A stretch of DNA of 31,357 nt from a virus. Position 1 is the stretch's first letter. Each line of letters starts with the position of its first letter. Positions 21,976 through 28,699 of this stretch are shown here, piece after piece. The stretch spans positions 1 through 31,357 of the IMG/VR virus record IMGVR_UViG_3300009164_002760. One strand, given 5' to 3'. Both the position numbers and the translations under genes were made by a program. The notes below the pieces were generated by a model. It did no database searches. It was not told the DNA's origin and worked only from the letters and a program-made list of their open reading frames with translations.

Positions 21976-22175
21976 TGGTGTTGTAAAACTTCTACAACAT
22001 TACATAAAGGGAGTTAACTTCACGAGGCTCTGACAGAACCCTACTTTCGTGTAGTTGTCTCCATTAGCCACCACAGCTCATAACATGTGGTACCTTTGGC
22101 GACCCTTGGCATCCCGAAAATACGGGTTTCTCATTAGCCAAGACCCGCGGACATAATATTGATGGTATCTCTATC
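21976..22175 (-). ncRNA. structured leader RNA upstream of the lysin
   Basis: The 293-nt gap before the lysin has no gene. On the minus strand it can form several clean stems: CTTGGC/GCCAAG (22105-22110 with 22137-22142) enclosing CCCG/CGGG; ACCACA/TGTGGT (22070-22075 with 22086-22091); CTAC/GTAG; GGTTC/GAGCC; and TGTTGTA/TACAACA (21979-21985 with 21993-21999), which sits next to the ribosome site. A TGGCTAATG block occurs twice, about 70 nt apart, each after a stem. A cis-regulatory RNA (riboswitch-like) or phage ncRNA is suggested; I match it to no known class. Confidence 0.5.
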
Positions 22176-22252
22176 ATGCCAACTATCTTAGTTTCTTTGC
22201 GAAACGTTTAATATATACCATATAAATCCAAAATGTACCATAGAACTGATGG

Positions 22253-22648
22253 TTATCGACGCATTTTGGAGATATCTTGTGCTTCTTCGTCCGAAAATAC
22301 AGGAACGGCATTGCTCTTGTGCATTGTCGCAATACCTTTGACTTTGGTTCCGGTATAAACTGGACTAGGTTTTAATACAGCATTACCACCAGTATCAACA
22401 CTTTTAATGTGAGCTGTGGTATTTCTGCCTTCTGGAATGGTAAGACTGTACGATCCCTTGAGCGGTTCTGCTGATAAAGCACGATTACGCTTTCGTTCTT
22501 CAGTATCAAAAGCCCACCGCTTTTGAATTTCTTTCCAAGATTCGTCCAATTCTCTAGCCTTTCTAGCATGTTCAGCCGATGCAAACTTTTGCTTGCCTTT
22601 GCGTTTACCTGTAGTACTGAGCCACGGACCTTCTAAGTGCATTGTCAA
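22253..22648 (-). CDS. phage protein, unknown
   Basis: About 131 residues. Either TTG 22648 (GGAGG 6 nt upstream, the best spacing) or ATG 22642 (12 nt). Very basic, charged N-terminal half (LSTTGKRKGKQKFASAEHAR; ARELDESWKEIQKRW) that is probably helical. The second half has short strands with Pro/Gly turns (LKPSPVYTGTKVKG). The basic, mixed composition resembles small DNA- or RNA-binding phage proteins, without a motif to prove it. Confidence 0.72.
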   Translation of the reverse strand: MTMHLEGPWLSTTGKRKGKQKFASAEHARKARELDESWKEIQKRWAFDTEERKRNRALSAEPLKGSYSLTIPEGRNTTAHIKSVDTGGNAVLKPSPVYTGTKVKGIATMHKSNAVPVFSDEEAQDISKMRR

Positions 22649-22681
22649 AAGAAACCTCCAAACTTGTTAAACTATGCTACT

Positions 22682-22710
22682 AGTGTAACAGGAAGTTTGA
22701 AGGTTGTCAA
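22682..22710 (-). promoter_or_regulatory. sigma70 promoter for the 22253 gene
   Basis: -35 TTGACA (22710-22705), 17-bp spacer, -10 TACACT (22687-22682), minus strand, sitting in the short gap after the ahpD-like gene. The resulting transcript could run on into the lysin leader. Confidence 0.8.
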
Positions 22711-22713
22711 TAA

Positions 22714-23220
22714 TCAACTGTTCAAAACTTTGGCAACTGAATTCATAACTGACGCAATGCGGCCAATGTCACGAAGTTGTGCTACAGTATAGCCTTCGGT
22801 CTTCAATGTTTCATAATGTGCCTTCACACAGAAGTGACACTTGCCAACAATACTTGCGGCAAGACTGAACGCTTCAAAATTTGCCTTGGTAGTCCCACCA
22901 TGTGACGCAATAGCGTTCATACGTAACTGTGCTGGCAATCCTTTTAGCTGTGGATCATCTGCCATCTCAACGTATGGATACCAAACATTATTTTGTGCCA
23001 TAATGCTTGCGGCTGTCATAGCGGCATCTGCATGTACTGGAGCATCTGCCAGCATAACAGCCAGCACTTTGCCGTTACCAGTTGCGGCTAGTGCGGCCAC
23101 AGCACACCCCATGGCCACATCAGCATCCAATGTACTACGCAGTAAAACAGCATCAAGGTTTAACTTGGTGTCCTTAGCGTAGTCTGGCAACACACCTTTT
23201 ACTGATTCAATAAAACTCAT
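22714..23220 (-). CDS. ahpD: AhpD-type alkylhydroperoxidase
   Basis: 168 residues, all helical. The core GKCHFCVKAHYETLKTEGYT carries Cys128-His-Phe-Cys131 and His135, and Glu116 (NFEAFSL) completes the proton-relay set known from mycobacterial AhpD. AhpD reduces AhpC, or peroxides directly, using the disulphide/dithiol centre. The gene is the third of an operon ahpC - SGNH hydrolase - ahpD, overlapping the SGNH gene by ATGA. An AhpC whose end resembles the AhpD-coupled type is at 23639, so the pair is functionally matched. Confidence 0.92.
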   Translation of the reverse strand: MSFIESVKGVLPDYAKDTKLNLDAVLLRSTLDADVAMGCAVAALAATGNGKVLAVMLADAPVHADAAMTAASIMAQNNVWYPYVEMADDPQLKGLPAQLRMNAIASHGGTTKANFEAFSLAASIVGKCHFCVKAHYETLKTEGYTVAQLRDIGRIASVMNSVAKVLNS

Positions 23221-23627
23221 TTTGTTTTCTCCGAAATTGTTTTATAACCTTTATAGGTAGGATGAACTTTATCCGGGCTAGTATCATGCTGTCTAGCATC
23301 TATTACAAAATCCTTGTATTTGTCTGCTACTGCAAGTACTGCCCGTCTCTTATCTTCCTTTATGTTAGGAACAATCCAATAAACATGACTAGCATCAACT
23401 AGTTGTCTTAAAGAATCTAATTCTTCAAACGTGTTTATTTTTGCAGTGTCGTTTGATCCTAGACTGATAATCACAGTCTTTGCCTGCGTATTACCTTGTG
23501 TGTGAAATATATGACGGTTTACATAGTCGTAACTATTAATACCGCTCTTAGCACGGGTAACACATTCTGTGCGGACTTGTCCTACACCTACTGCTAGGCT
23601 ATCACCTAGAATTAAACACTCTAACAT
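23217..23627 (-). CDS. SGNH/GDSL-type hydrolase
   Basis: 136 residues from ATG 23627 (AGGA 6-7 nt upstream). Conserved blocks: LILGDSLAVGVG (Ser10 nucleophile), IISLGSNDTAK (Gly57, Asn59, oxyanion hole) and DKVHPTYKG (Asp119, His122 of the triad). The enzyme would cut esters, perhaps acyl groups on polysaccharide, lipid or peptidoglycan. No signal peptide, so a cytoplasmic or virion-bound site is expected. It is unusually short for the family. Lies between ahpC and ahpD. Confidence 0.87.
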   Translation of the reverse strand: MLECLILGDSLAVGVGQVRTECVTRAKSGINSYDYVNRHIFHTQGNTQAKTVIISLGSNDTAKINTFEELDSLRQLVDASHVYWIVPNIKEDKRRAVLAVADKYKDFVIDARQHDTSPDKVHPTYKGYKTISEKTK

Positions 23628-23638
23628 AAATGATCCTA

Positions 23639-24178
23639 TCAAAGTGTTTCACCGCCGACTGTGCGATTACAAGCACATAGTTCTCCAGTTTGTAGCGCAT
23701 CAAGAATACGCAAAGTTTCTTCTGGGCTACGACCAACATTCAAGTTGTTGACAGTGACGTGTTGAATCTCGTTGTTCGGATCAACGATGAATGTAGCACG
23801 AAGTGCCGCACCTGCTGGCGCATAGAAAACACCCAACTGTTCAATCAAACTTAATTCGCCACGTTGTGTGTCAGCAAATTGTGTATGAGTAATTTTCTTT
23901 AAATCTGCGTGGGCATTTTGCCAGCTAACTTTACAAAACTCATTGTCTGTGCTACCGGTTAACAGAATAGCATCGCGATCGGCAAAGTCATTTGCTAGTT
24001 TGTCATAGGCTACAATCTCTGTAGGACAAACAAATGTAAAATCTTTTGGGTAGTAAACAATTATTTTCCATTTGCCGGGAAAGCTCTCATCTGTAATTGT
24101 GAAGAATGCATCTTCTGGTTGTCCTGGCTTAACACCTGTGACTGCAAACGCTGTTAATTTATCACCAACTGTTTTCAT
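23639..24178 (-). CDS. ahpC: AhpC-type peroxiredoxin
   Basis: 179 residues from ATG 24178 (AAAGGAG upstream; a start at 24241 would lie over the promoter). YYPKDFTFVCPTEI contains the peroxidatic Cys51, and Arg127 is the partner Arg. The C-terminus GELCACNRTVGGETL has Cys168 and Cys170, a two-cysteine ending like mycobacterial AhpC, which is reduced by AhpD. Reduces H2O2 and organic peroxides. No AhpF gene seen; AhpD at 22714 probably fills that job. Confidence 0.94.
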   Translation of the reverse strand: MKTVGDKLTAFAVTGVKPGQPEDAFFTITDESFPGKWKIIVYYPKDFTFVCPTEIVAYDKLANDFADRDAILLTGSTDNEFCKVSWQNAHADLKKITHTQFADTQRGELSLIEQLGVFYAPAGAALRATFIVDPNNEIQHVTVNNLNVGRSPEETLRILDALQTGELCACNRTVGGETL

Positions 24179-24212
24179 ATTTTCTCCTTTGTGTGTGAAT
24201 GAAACAATACTT

Positions 24213-24241
24213 ATTGTACAGTTATATATGCTATAGGCCAA
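24213..24241 (-). promoter_or_regulatory. promoter of the ahpC operon
   Basis: TTGGCC (24241-24236), 17-bp spacer, TACAAT (24218-24213), minus strand. Correct spacing but a weak -35, so activator control is possible. Leader of about 28 nt to ATG 24178. Confidence 0.6.
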
Positions 24242-24300
24242 GAGAAAACCATAGTTTTTTTCTAAAATATGTTAATAGGAGTAATAGGAAAAATTAATAA

Positions 24301-24324
24301 TAGAAAAGGCCCCGAAGGGCCTTT
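24301..24324 (-). terminator. terminator after the DUF4214-like gene
   Basis: AAAGGCCC-TTCG-GGGCCTTT with a UUCG tetraloop (24324-24305), followed by TCTATTATT on the minus strand. The 8-bp stem is perfect; the T-tract is modest. Confidence 0.85.
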
Positions 24325-24341
24325 AATTAATCGATAAACAA

Positions 24342-25244
24342 TTATAGTACAAATGGAGTGTATTCAATACCAGTTGTTGCTAGGCCCGTTAGCCCAATTG
24401 CTGTTTCAAATGTTGTTAATTCACTAGCAATAACCAAAACATCAGCTTGACTATATTTGTTACCAGTCATCCAATTTCCTAATGCTGTTACTTCTGCAAT
24501 AGTAGCATTCGTACCAACAACATTCTTGTAAACTTGCTTAATGAATGTTTCATCGCTAACACCGCCGGCATCTGCTTTGTAAACATCGGTATTTAAAATT
24601 GCCTGTGCCAATTGTTTATTAGTCCAACCTGCATCAGCAAGGGCAATACCAATTCCTTCATATGCTTTAGTAACATCAGCAACACCAAGTGCGGCAGCTA
24701 GTAATGCATACACATCACCGGCACGACCTGCGGCATCGTAGGCAATAGCCTTGTCTGAGAACACAACACGTTCTGTATCAGCTAATGTGAATGTTACATT
24801 GGTAGATAATGTACTGGCCAATGTTACACTGGCAGCAGCCTTGGTAACAGTAAATTCTGTGCTTTTGCCAGCAATTGTGTATGTGTCAATACCTGCGGTA
24901 CCAGTAACATCAACTTGAACATCAATAACACCGTCACCTGCCCGGGCAGTGCCGACTGAACCAAATGTAGCAACTTTGCCACCTGTGCCAACTGTGGCAA
25001 CAGTAAGGATCAAATCGTTTGTGGTGTTGACACCTCCAATGCCTGATCCAGCGATTGTAATTGTATCGCCTGCAACATAACCTGTACCAGCACTTGCTGT
25101 AGCTGAATCTAGTACAACAGAATAAACTCCGTCAGTTTTAGTTACATCAAACTTGGCACCTGTACCTGCACCACCGGTTGTGCCTGTTTTATCTTGATAC
25201 GTAGCATTAATTGGTTTATCTTTAATTGTGATTGTTGTTGTCAT
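24342..25244 (-). CDS. exported-looking repeat/DUF4214-type protein
   Basis: 300 residues. Residues 1-170 are Gly/Thr/Val-rich strands (GTGAKFDVTKTDGVYSVVLD; GTGYVAGDTITIAGSGIGG), the look of a virion decoration or surface beta-domain. Residues 185-285 are helical (VYALLAAALGVADVTKAYEG; ALADAGWTNKQLAQAILNTD; FIKQVYKNVVGTNATIAEV), similar to DUF4214 domains of surface proteins. No signal peptide. Stands alone between its own regulated-looking promoter and a strong terminator, so it is probably needed in quantity. Structural role is inferred. Confidence 0.75.
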   Translation of the reverse strand: MTTTITIKDKPINATYQDKTGTTGGAGTGAKFDVTKTDGVYSVVLDSATASAGTGYVAGDTITIAGSGIGGVNTTNDLILTVATVGTGGKVATFGSVGTARAGDGVIDVQVDVTGTAGIDTYTIAGKSTEFTVTKAAASVTLASTLSTNVTFTLADTERVVFSDKAIAYDAAGRAGDVYALLAAALGVADVTKAYEGIGIALADAGWTNKQLAQAILNTDVYKADAGGVSDETFIKQVYKNVVGTNATIAEVTALGNWMTGNKYSQADVLVIASELTTFETAIGLTGLATTGIEYTPFVL

Positions 25245-25294
25245 TGTTTTTCCTTATAAAATGATCATAAACTAATTTAGTTGTTTATTCTACC

Positions 25295-25338
25295 ATTATA
25301 CGTGAACTTTCAAACAAAATATGTGCGTACACGCACAT
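25295..25338 (-). promoter_or_regulatory. promoter with palindromic activator-type site
   Basis: TATAAT (25300-25295, minus strand) without a good -35. A palindrome, ATGTGCG-TACA-CGCACAT (25321-25338), is centred about 41.5 bp before the expected start, where class II activators such as CRP bind. The core TGTGC-N6-GCACA resembles CRP/FNR half-sites. Drives the DUF4214-like gene. Confidence 0.5.
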
Positions 25339-25362
25339 GTTTGAGACAAAATATTAAAATAA

Positions 25363-25391
25363 TAACAAAAAGAAACCCGCCGAAGCGGGTT
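25363..25391 (-). terminator. terminator of the tmRNA locus
   Basis: Minus strand AACCCGC-TTCG-GCGGGTT (7 bp, UUCG loop; 25391-25374) followed by TCTTTTTGTT. It ends the transcript from the cold-shock and tmRNA genes and precedes the DUF4214-gene promoter. Confidence 0.92.
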
Positions 25392-25438
25392 CTGCTATTT
25401 TGGATGACAAGGTATAACTACCTCGGACCTGCTGTTTC

Positions 25439-25525
25439 TTAGGCAGCTAGAGCAACTTTGCTTGCGCCAGTAACAGAGTTACCAGTGAAGCTCATTGCGC
25501 TGAAGTCGAATGTATCTGCGTTTGC
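25439..25525 (-). other. tmRNA tag reading frame
   Basis: Inside the coding piece, starting at resume codon GCA (25525): 28 residues, ANADTFDFSAMS..., ending SKVALAA and TAA at 25441-25439. The upstream AAAAATCGTAAAT resembles the run before the E. coli resume codon, and -ALAA is the usual degradation signal. It is longer than most tags (about 8-15). The in-frame ATG at 25555 could give a 38-residue protein, which the surrounding tRNA-like parts make less likely. Confidence 0.8.
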
Positions 25526-25636
25526 ATTTACGATTTTTGCTTGGATTACGTCCATCGCCTCTCGTGTTGCCGTCTCTAACTATTTGCCCAATCGATTACC
25601 AGAGCAGGCCCACCTAAATAGTCTCGGCCACCATTA

Positions 25637-25710
25637 TGGTGGATATAGCGAGAATCGACCTCGCATTTGATAGAGTCGGAGTCCATCTGTCCTACTTGGA
25701 CGATATACCC
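25637..25710 (-). tRNA. tRNA-Arg(CCG) inside the tmRNA intervening segment
   Basis: Acceptor GGGTATA/TATATCC (one G-T), D-stem GTCC/GGAC, anticodon arm ATGGA-CTCCGAC-TCTAT with anticodon CCG, T-arm GCGAG-GTCGATT-CTCGC, discriminator A and encoded CCA. It begins 13 nt after the end of the acceptor piece and ends 25 nt before the coding piece. Its processing would help separate the two tmRNA pieces. Confidence 0.88.
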
Positions 25711-25723
25711 GATACTACTTAGG

Positions 25724-25786
25724 TGGACCTGGCCGGATTCGAACCGGCGTCTTGAACACATCCTTGTCGAAGGGATTACAACAATT
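25724..25786 (-). ncRNA. tmRNA acceptor piece
   Basis: Contains GGATGTGTTCAAGACGC, T-stem/loop GCCGG-TTCGAAT-CCGGC, the 3' acceptor strand CAGGTCC and discriminator A. Next come CC and T, so the final A of the CCA end must be added after processing, unlike the eleven tRNAs here, which encode CCA. Its 5' end is estimated from the csp stop codon. Confidence 0.85.
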
Positions 25787-25788
25787 TC

Positions 25789-25992
25789 TTAGGCGGGCTG
25801 AATATTGCTAGCCTGCTCGCCTTTTGGTCCTACTGTCACTTCAAAATTAACTGTCTGTCCTTCTTTCAAACTCTTGAAGCCACTTGAATTAATCTGTGAA
25901 AAGTGTGCAAATAAATCTGCGCCACCACTGTCCGGAGTAATGAATCCAAAACCTTTTGCATCATTAAACCATTTTACTTTACCTGTTACCAT
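25789..25992 (-). CDS. csp: cold-shock protein
   Basis: 67 residues, complete. Single-strand nucleic-acid-binding OB barrel: [15 protein letters not shown] (RNP1), DLFAHF (RNP2), and [20 protein letters not shown] at the end, very close to betaproteobacterial CspA/CspE forms from memory. Melts RNA structure and anti-terminates. AGGAAATAAG precedes ATG. Its stop is only a few bases ahead of the tmRNA acceptor piece, so the two are probably on one transcript. Confidence 0.95.
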   Translation of the reverse strand: MVTGKVKWFNDAKGFGFITPDSGGADLFAHFSQINSSGFKSLKEGQTVNFEVTVGPKGEQASNIQPA

Positions 25993-26045
25993 TTTACTTA
26001 TTTCCTGTTGTGTTAAAATTTGCTGTGTGTATACTTATCTATCGA

Positions 26046-26288
26046 TTACTTACCGATAATTTTTAAATTAAGCAACATGTTTTCAACTGTTAGTTTGGTA
26101 ATAGTTGCCAACATTATTAGCTTATCATCATCAGTATATACTTCTTTGTCAAACATGTCAAGTATTGTTGTGCCAATCATTCGAAATGCTTGTTCTTGTC
26201 CAACTGCAAGTTTGCCCCAATCTGTAGGGTCACCTGCTTCTACTTCTGCTGCAATTTCTACCAATTGCTCAAGTGTTATTTTTTTCAT
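26046..26288 (-). CDS. small phage protein, unknown
   Basis: 80 residues, ATG 26288. Mostly helical: LEQLVEIAAEVEAGDPTDWG, then VGQEQAFRMIGTTILDMFDK and LIMLATITKLTVENMLLNLK. The sequence DPTDWGKLAVGQEQAFRMIG recurs in T4-like phage proteins of unknown use, as far as I remember. No membrane segment or cysteine. Lies between a DUF454 membrane protein (3 nt away) and the cold-shock gene. Confidence 0.75.
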   Translation of the reverse strand: MKKITLEQLVEIAAEVEAGDPTDWGKLAVGQEQAFRMIGTTILDMFDKEVYTDDDKLIMLATITKLTVENMLLNLKIIGK

Positions 26289-26291
26289 AGA

Positions 26292-26711
26292 TTAAAAACT
26301 GTTATTAAACCAACCTATCTTGCGACCTTCTTCGATACGCCTGTCATGTTCTTCGACACTGCCTGGAAAGCGCCAGGCCCATACTGCAACAAGTGCCATG
26401 AAGATACCTGTGCTTAATATACCAATAGGTTTAACGCCAGTAAAGAACATAATGACTAAACTAGAACTCATCATGGCCAGCATGAAGAATTTCATTTTAT
26501 GAGGGAATACACGCTTCTCTCCCCAGTTGGTTAAGAATGGTCCAAATATCTTGTGATTGTATAACCAATCGTGCATACGTTTATTGCCACGGGCAAAGCA
26601 ATAAGCAGCACCTACAACAAAACAACTGTAGGGAATGCCTGGGGTTATTAATCCAATGTAGGCCATGCCCAAACTTAAAAAGCCTAATATATTCCAAAAT
26701 AGTTTTTTCAT
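26292..26711 (-). CDS. DUF454 (YbaN-like) membrane protein
   Basis: 139 residues from ATG 26711 (AGGA 4 nt upstream; the longer TTG start overlaps the PAAR gene). Helices at about 5-25, 27-42, 72-90 and 93-113. Family features: IGLITPGIPYSCFVVGAAYCFARGN, HDWLYNHKIFGPFLTNWGEK, and a charged C-terminus. DUF454 proteins are inner-membrane proteins with no settled function. Known in bacteria; rare in phages. The charged tail RRIEEGRKIGW is cytoplasmic. Confidence 0.83.
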   Translation of the reverse strand: MKKLFWNILGFLSLGMAYIGLITPGIPYSCFVVGAAYCFARGNKRMHDWLYNHKIFGPFLTNWGEKRVFPHKMKFFMLAMMSSSLVIMFFTGVKPIGILSTGIFMALVAVWAWRFPGSVEEHDRRIEEGRKIGWFNNSF

Positions 26712-26712
26712 A

Positions 26713-27003
26713 TTATCCTGCAAAAACGTTGGGACTACCTGAACTTAGAGTTTCGCTGCCATCTCCAACTCTTCCGAGTGGTTTGCCATTTACAAATACA
26801 GTGCCTGATCCTGCACTTAAAGCAACCTGATGTTTAGATGAACACCCACGACCACCATATGCATGTACGTTGTCTACATCTCCTTGGCGGACCGCCCCAA
26901 TGCCATTAATTAAAACATCTGAAGATCCTTGCGCCATTGTAGTAGTACCATCACATCCATGATTAGTTGCTACGGCATCTCCGATTCTTGATACTGCTGG
27001 CAT
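26713..27003 (-). CDS. PAAR spike-tip protein
   Basis: 96 residues. The PAAR fold caps the tail spike (T4 gp5.4) and sharpens the membrane-piercing tip. Sequence pattern: PAVSRIGDA, NHGCDGT, a repeat of small strands with Gly/Asn/Asp turns (VLINGIGAVRQGDVD), then HAYGGRGCSSKH and VFVNGKPLGRVGDG. His15, His47, Cys54 and His58 are candidates for the tip metal site. Its presence supports a contractile-tailed virus. Confidence 0.92.
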   Translation of the reverse strand: MPAVSRIGDAVATNHGCDGTTTMAQGSSDVLINGIGAVRQGDVDNVHAYGGRGCSSKHQVALSAGSGTVFVNGKPLGRVGDGSETLSSGSPNVFAG

Positions 27004-27014
27004 ATAGTTTCTCC

Positions 27015-27305
27015 TTATGCTAACGCAATCCCAGTCGTGCCTTGCATATACTGATTGGCAAAATCTTTATCGGATACTGCAACCACTGCAACCGCACTTT
27101 TGCTCAATTTAATATCCTTATCAGGACTCACAGTAAACAAATAGGGCATTAGTGCTGGCCCTTTAGGACTCATGCCAATTACAGATGGCTTAGTCAACTT
27201 GTAAAAATCAGCGCCTTCCTCAGCCAGTCGTGCAACTAGCTCTTCTCCACTTGTTAGTTTTAGAGTGATAACTTCACCTGCGCTTACGCCTTTATCAATT
27301 AACAT
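27015..27305 (-). CDS. Sm-like small barrel protein, phage
   Basis: 96 residues. Strand pattern GEVITLKLTSGEELVARLAE, DFYKLTKPSVIGMSP and YLFTVSP, then KSAVAVVAVSDKDFANQY, reads like a five-stranded Sm/SH3-like barrel followed by a helix. Such proteins occur next to PAAR or baseplate genes in T4-like phages, as I recall, with no proven function. No metal or catalytic residues visible. Confidence 0.72.
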   Translation of the reverse strand: MLIDKGVSAGEVITLKLTSGEELVARLAEEGADFYKLTKPSVIGMSPKGPALMPYLFTVSPDKDIKLSKSAVAVVAVSDKDFANQYMQGTTGIALA

Positions 27306-27317
27306 TTAATTTCCTTT

Positions 27318-27572
27318 TTAGTATCCGGTACCGTTAAATCCGGTTTCGTCAATGTATTTTCTTAATTCTGTGAATCCACCAATGGATGCTCCATTGATGA
27401 TAATTTGTGGAACTGTACGAGCATTTGGTACTGCTTCTAACAATTCTTCTTTAGTGTATCCATCTCCGATTTTACGTTCTTCGAATGGAATCTTACGATC
27501 TGTTAATAATGCCTTGGCTTGATCGCAATAGGGGCAGTGATATTTGCTCCATACTATAACTGGGTTTGTCAT
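27318..27572 (-). CDS. glutaredoxin
   Basis: 84 residues. Thioredoxin-like fold with the redox motif C13-P-Y-C16 in WSKYHCPYCDQAK, the cis-Pro loop RTVPQIIING and the GGFTEL glutathione site. Serves as electron donor to ribonucleotide reductase (as T4 NrdC does), and can support Fe-S cluster work. Directly downstream of nrdB, so its role in the reductase cluster is well supported. Confidence 0.95.
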   Translation of the reverse strand: MTNPVIVWSKYHCPYCDQAKALLTDRKIPFEERKIGDGYTKEELLEAVPNARTVPQIIINGASIGGFTELRKYIDETGFNGTGY

Positions 27573-27598
27573 TTAATTCTTCCTTCTTTTACTTATAT

Positions 27599-28699
27599 TT
27601 AGATAGTCGGCAGCTCATTATAATCAATGCCTTCTCCCATTACCCCAATGACATAGTTGGTTGACTCGGTTTCTTGTAGGGCGCTTTGTTTCTTGCTAGT
27701 GTCGACGTGTTTGTTAAACCAAGGAATTGGAGTTGACTTTGGGGCCGCTGTTAGATACTTGATGCCGATATCTTTTAATGCACCGACTGCGGTATAGTCT
27801 ACAAAGTCACGTAGGATGTTGGCATTTAATCCGATTACCGGTCCCATCTTAAACAAGTAGGTAGCCCAATCTTTTTCTTCCCGAATAACATCCATATAGA
27901 GTTCGTAGACTTCTGCTTGGCACTCGTCTCGCATTTCTGCAAATCTCGAATCCTCTTTAACTACTTGATTAATCAAATAAGCTGTCCAACCTTTGTGTAG
28001 TAACTCATCTTGTAGAATCAAACTGATAATATTACCATTGCCCATGAAGATACGATTCTCTACCATGGCCAATGAAGTTGCAAATGATACCATAAAGCGG
28101 AATGCCTCGAGAGCATAGCTTGCATGTAGTGCCATCCAAATTGCTTTGATATGTTCTTTCTCTGTAACGGTCTCACCTAGTTGTTTACGACAATTGACAA
28201 CGTGCAGTGCTTCGTAATAGTTTCCAACTGAACTAGCCATGTCAACAATTTCTTTAGTATCATGAATAGTGTTGAACACATCCTTGGGCACATTGTATAT
28301 GTTACGGATGATGTGGCTGTATGACTTACTGTGAATGTTAGTTTCAAAGAATGTCCAGTTATAAATCAATGCTTCTAGTTCTGGCAATGAAACAACGGGC
28401 ATAAAGATTTGGCTTGGGCCACGGCCTTGCAAACTGTCCAATGCTGTTTGGCGTAGCAGGTTACTGGTAAAGATATGTTTGATAGCATCACTAGCATCTT
28501 TAAAATCATTACTATCTTTAGTTAAGCTGATCTCTTCGGGTTGCCAAAAGAACCCACGTGCCGTTTCTTCAAAGTCTGCAATCTTCTTGTACTTGACTTC
28601 TTCAAAGCGTTGAATGGTAACTGGACCTGCTGGGTCTAGAAACATCTTGCGATTAAGATAGTCTGTCTTTGTGTTTAAGTTGTATTGTTGTTTGCTCAT
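27599..28699 (-). CDS. nrdB: class Ia ribonucleotide reductase small subunit
   Basis: 366 residues. Holds the di-iron centre and tyrosyl radical for dNTP synthesis with NrdA. Ligands can be placed: Asp88 (LDSLQGR), Glu119 and His123 (FFETNIHSKSYSHI), Glu198 (ALEAFRF), Glu232 and His235 (DELLH); radical Tyr127. The ETNIH spacing has one residue more than E. coli ETIH, as I remember for cyanophage NrdB. The C-terminus ends GIDYNELPTI, which binds NrdA. Complete. Separated from nrdA by sod, iscU and iscA. Confidence 0.96.
   Translation of the reverse strand: MSKQQYNLNTKTDYLNRKMFLDPAGPVTIQRFEEVKYKKIADFEETARGFFWQPEEISLTKDSNDFKDASDAIKHIFTSNLLRQTALDSLQGRGPSQIFMPVVSLPELEALIYNWTFFETNIHSKSYSHIIRNIYNVPKDVFNTIHDTKEIVDMASSVGNYYEALHVVNCRKQLGETVTEKEHIKAIWMALHASYALEAFRFMVSFATSLAMVENRIFMGNGNIISLILQDELLHKGWTAYLINQVVKEDSRFAEMRDECQAEVYELYMDVIREEKDWATYLFKMGPVIGLNANILRDFVDYTAVGALKDIGIKYLTAAPKSTPIPWFNKHVDTSKKQSALQETESTNYVIGVMGEGIDYNELPTI

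Larger units (their letters stand above)
25392..25788 (-). ncRNA. ssrA: circularly permuted (two-piece) tmRNA locus with an internal tRNA-Arg
   Basis: tmRNA rescues stalled ribosomes and tags the unfinished protein for Clp-type proteolysis. Order on the minus strand is acceptor piece (25786-25724), tRNA-Arg (25710-25637), coding piece (from 25611). The piece ends are complementary: CAGGTCC(ACCTAA) at 25731-25719 pairs with (TTAGGT)GGGCCTG at 25617-25605 over 13 bp with a single G-U, placed at pair 3-70, the alanine determinant. The 5' segment CTGGTAATCGATTGGG echoes the E. coli CTGGATTCGACGGG block, and the T-arm plus 3' end match E. coli closely. The locus is directly downstream of a cold-shock gene and closed by a terminator. 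SmpB is not in the window. Confidence 0.88.

Noticed and set aside
21976-22175. Glutamine (glnA) or fluoride riboswitch in the lysin leader
   Set aside because: Only short look-alike strings (ACGAAAGTAGG, GCTAATGG); the diagnostic cores of those classes are missing.
25439-25555. 38-residue protein starting at ATG 25555 (AGAGG upstream)
   Set aside because: The frame coincides with the tmRNA tag and lies in a tRNA-like context; kept only as an alternative.
25724-25786. 3' half of a tRNA as a phage attachment (attP) site
   Set aside because: Its acceptor strand pairs with a 5' strand 110 nt downstream, and a tag frame follows, so a permuted tmRNA explains it; no integrase gene is present.
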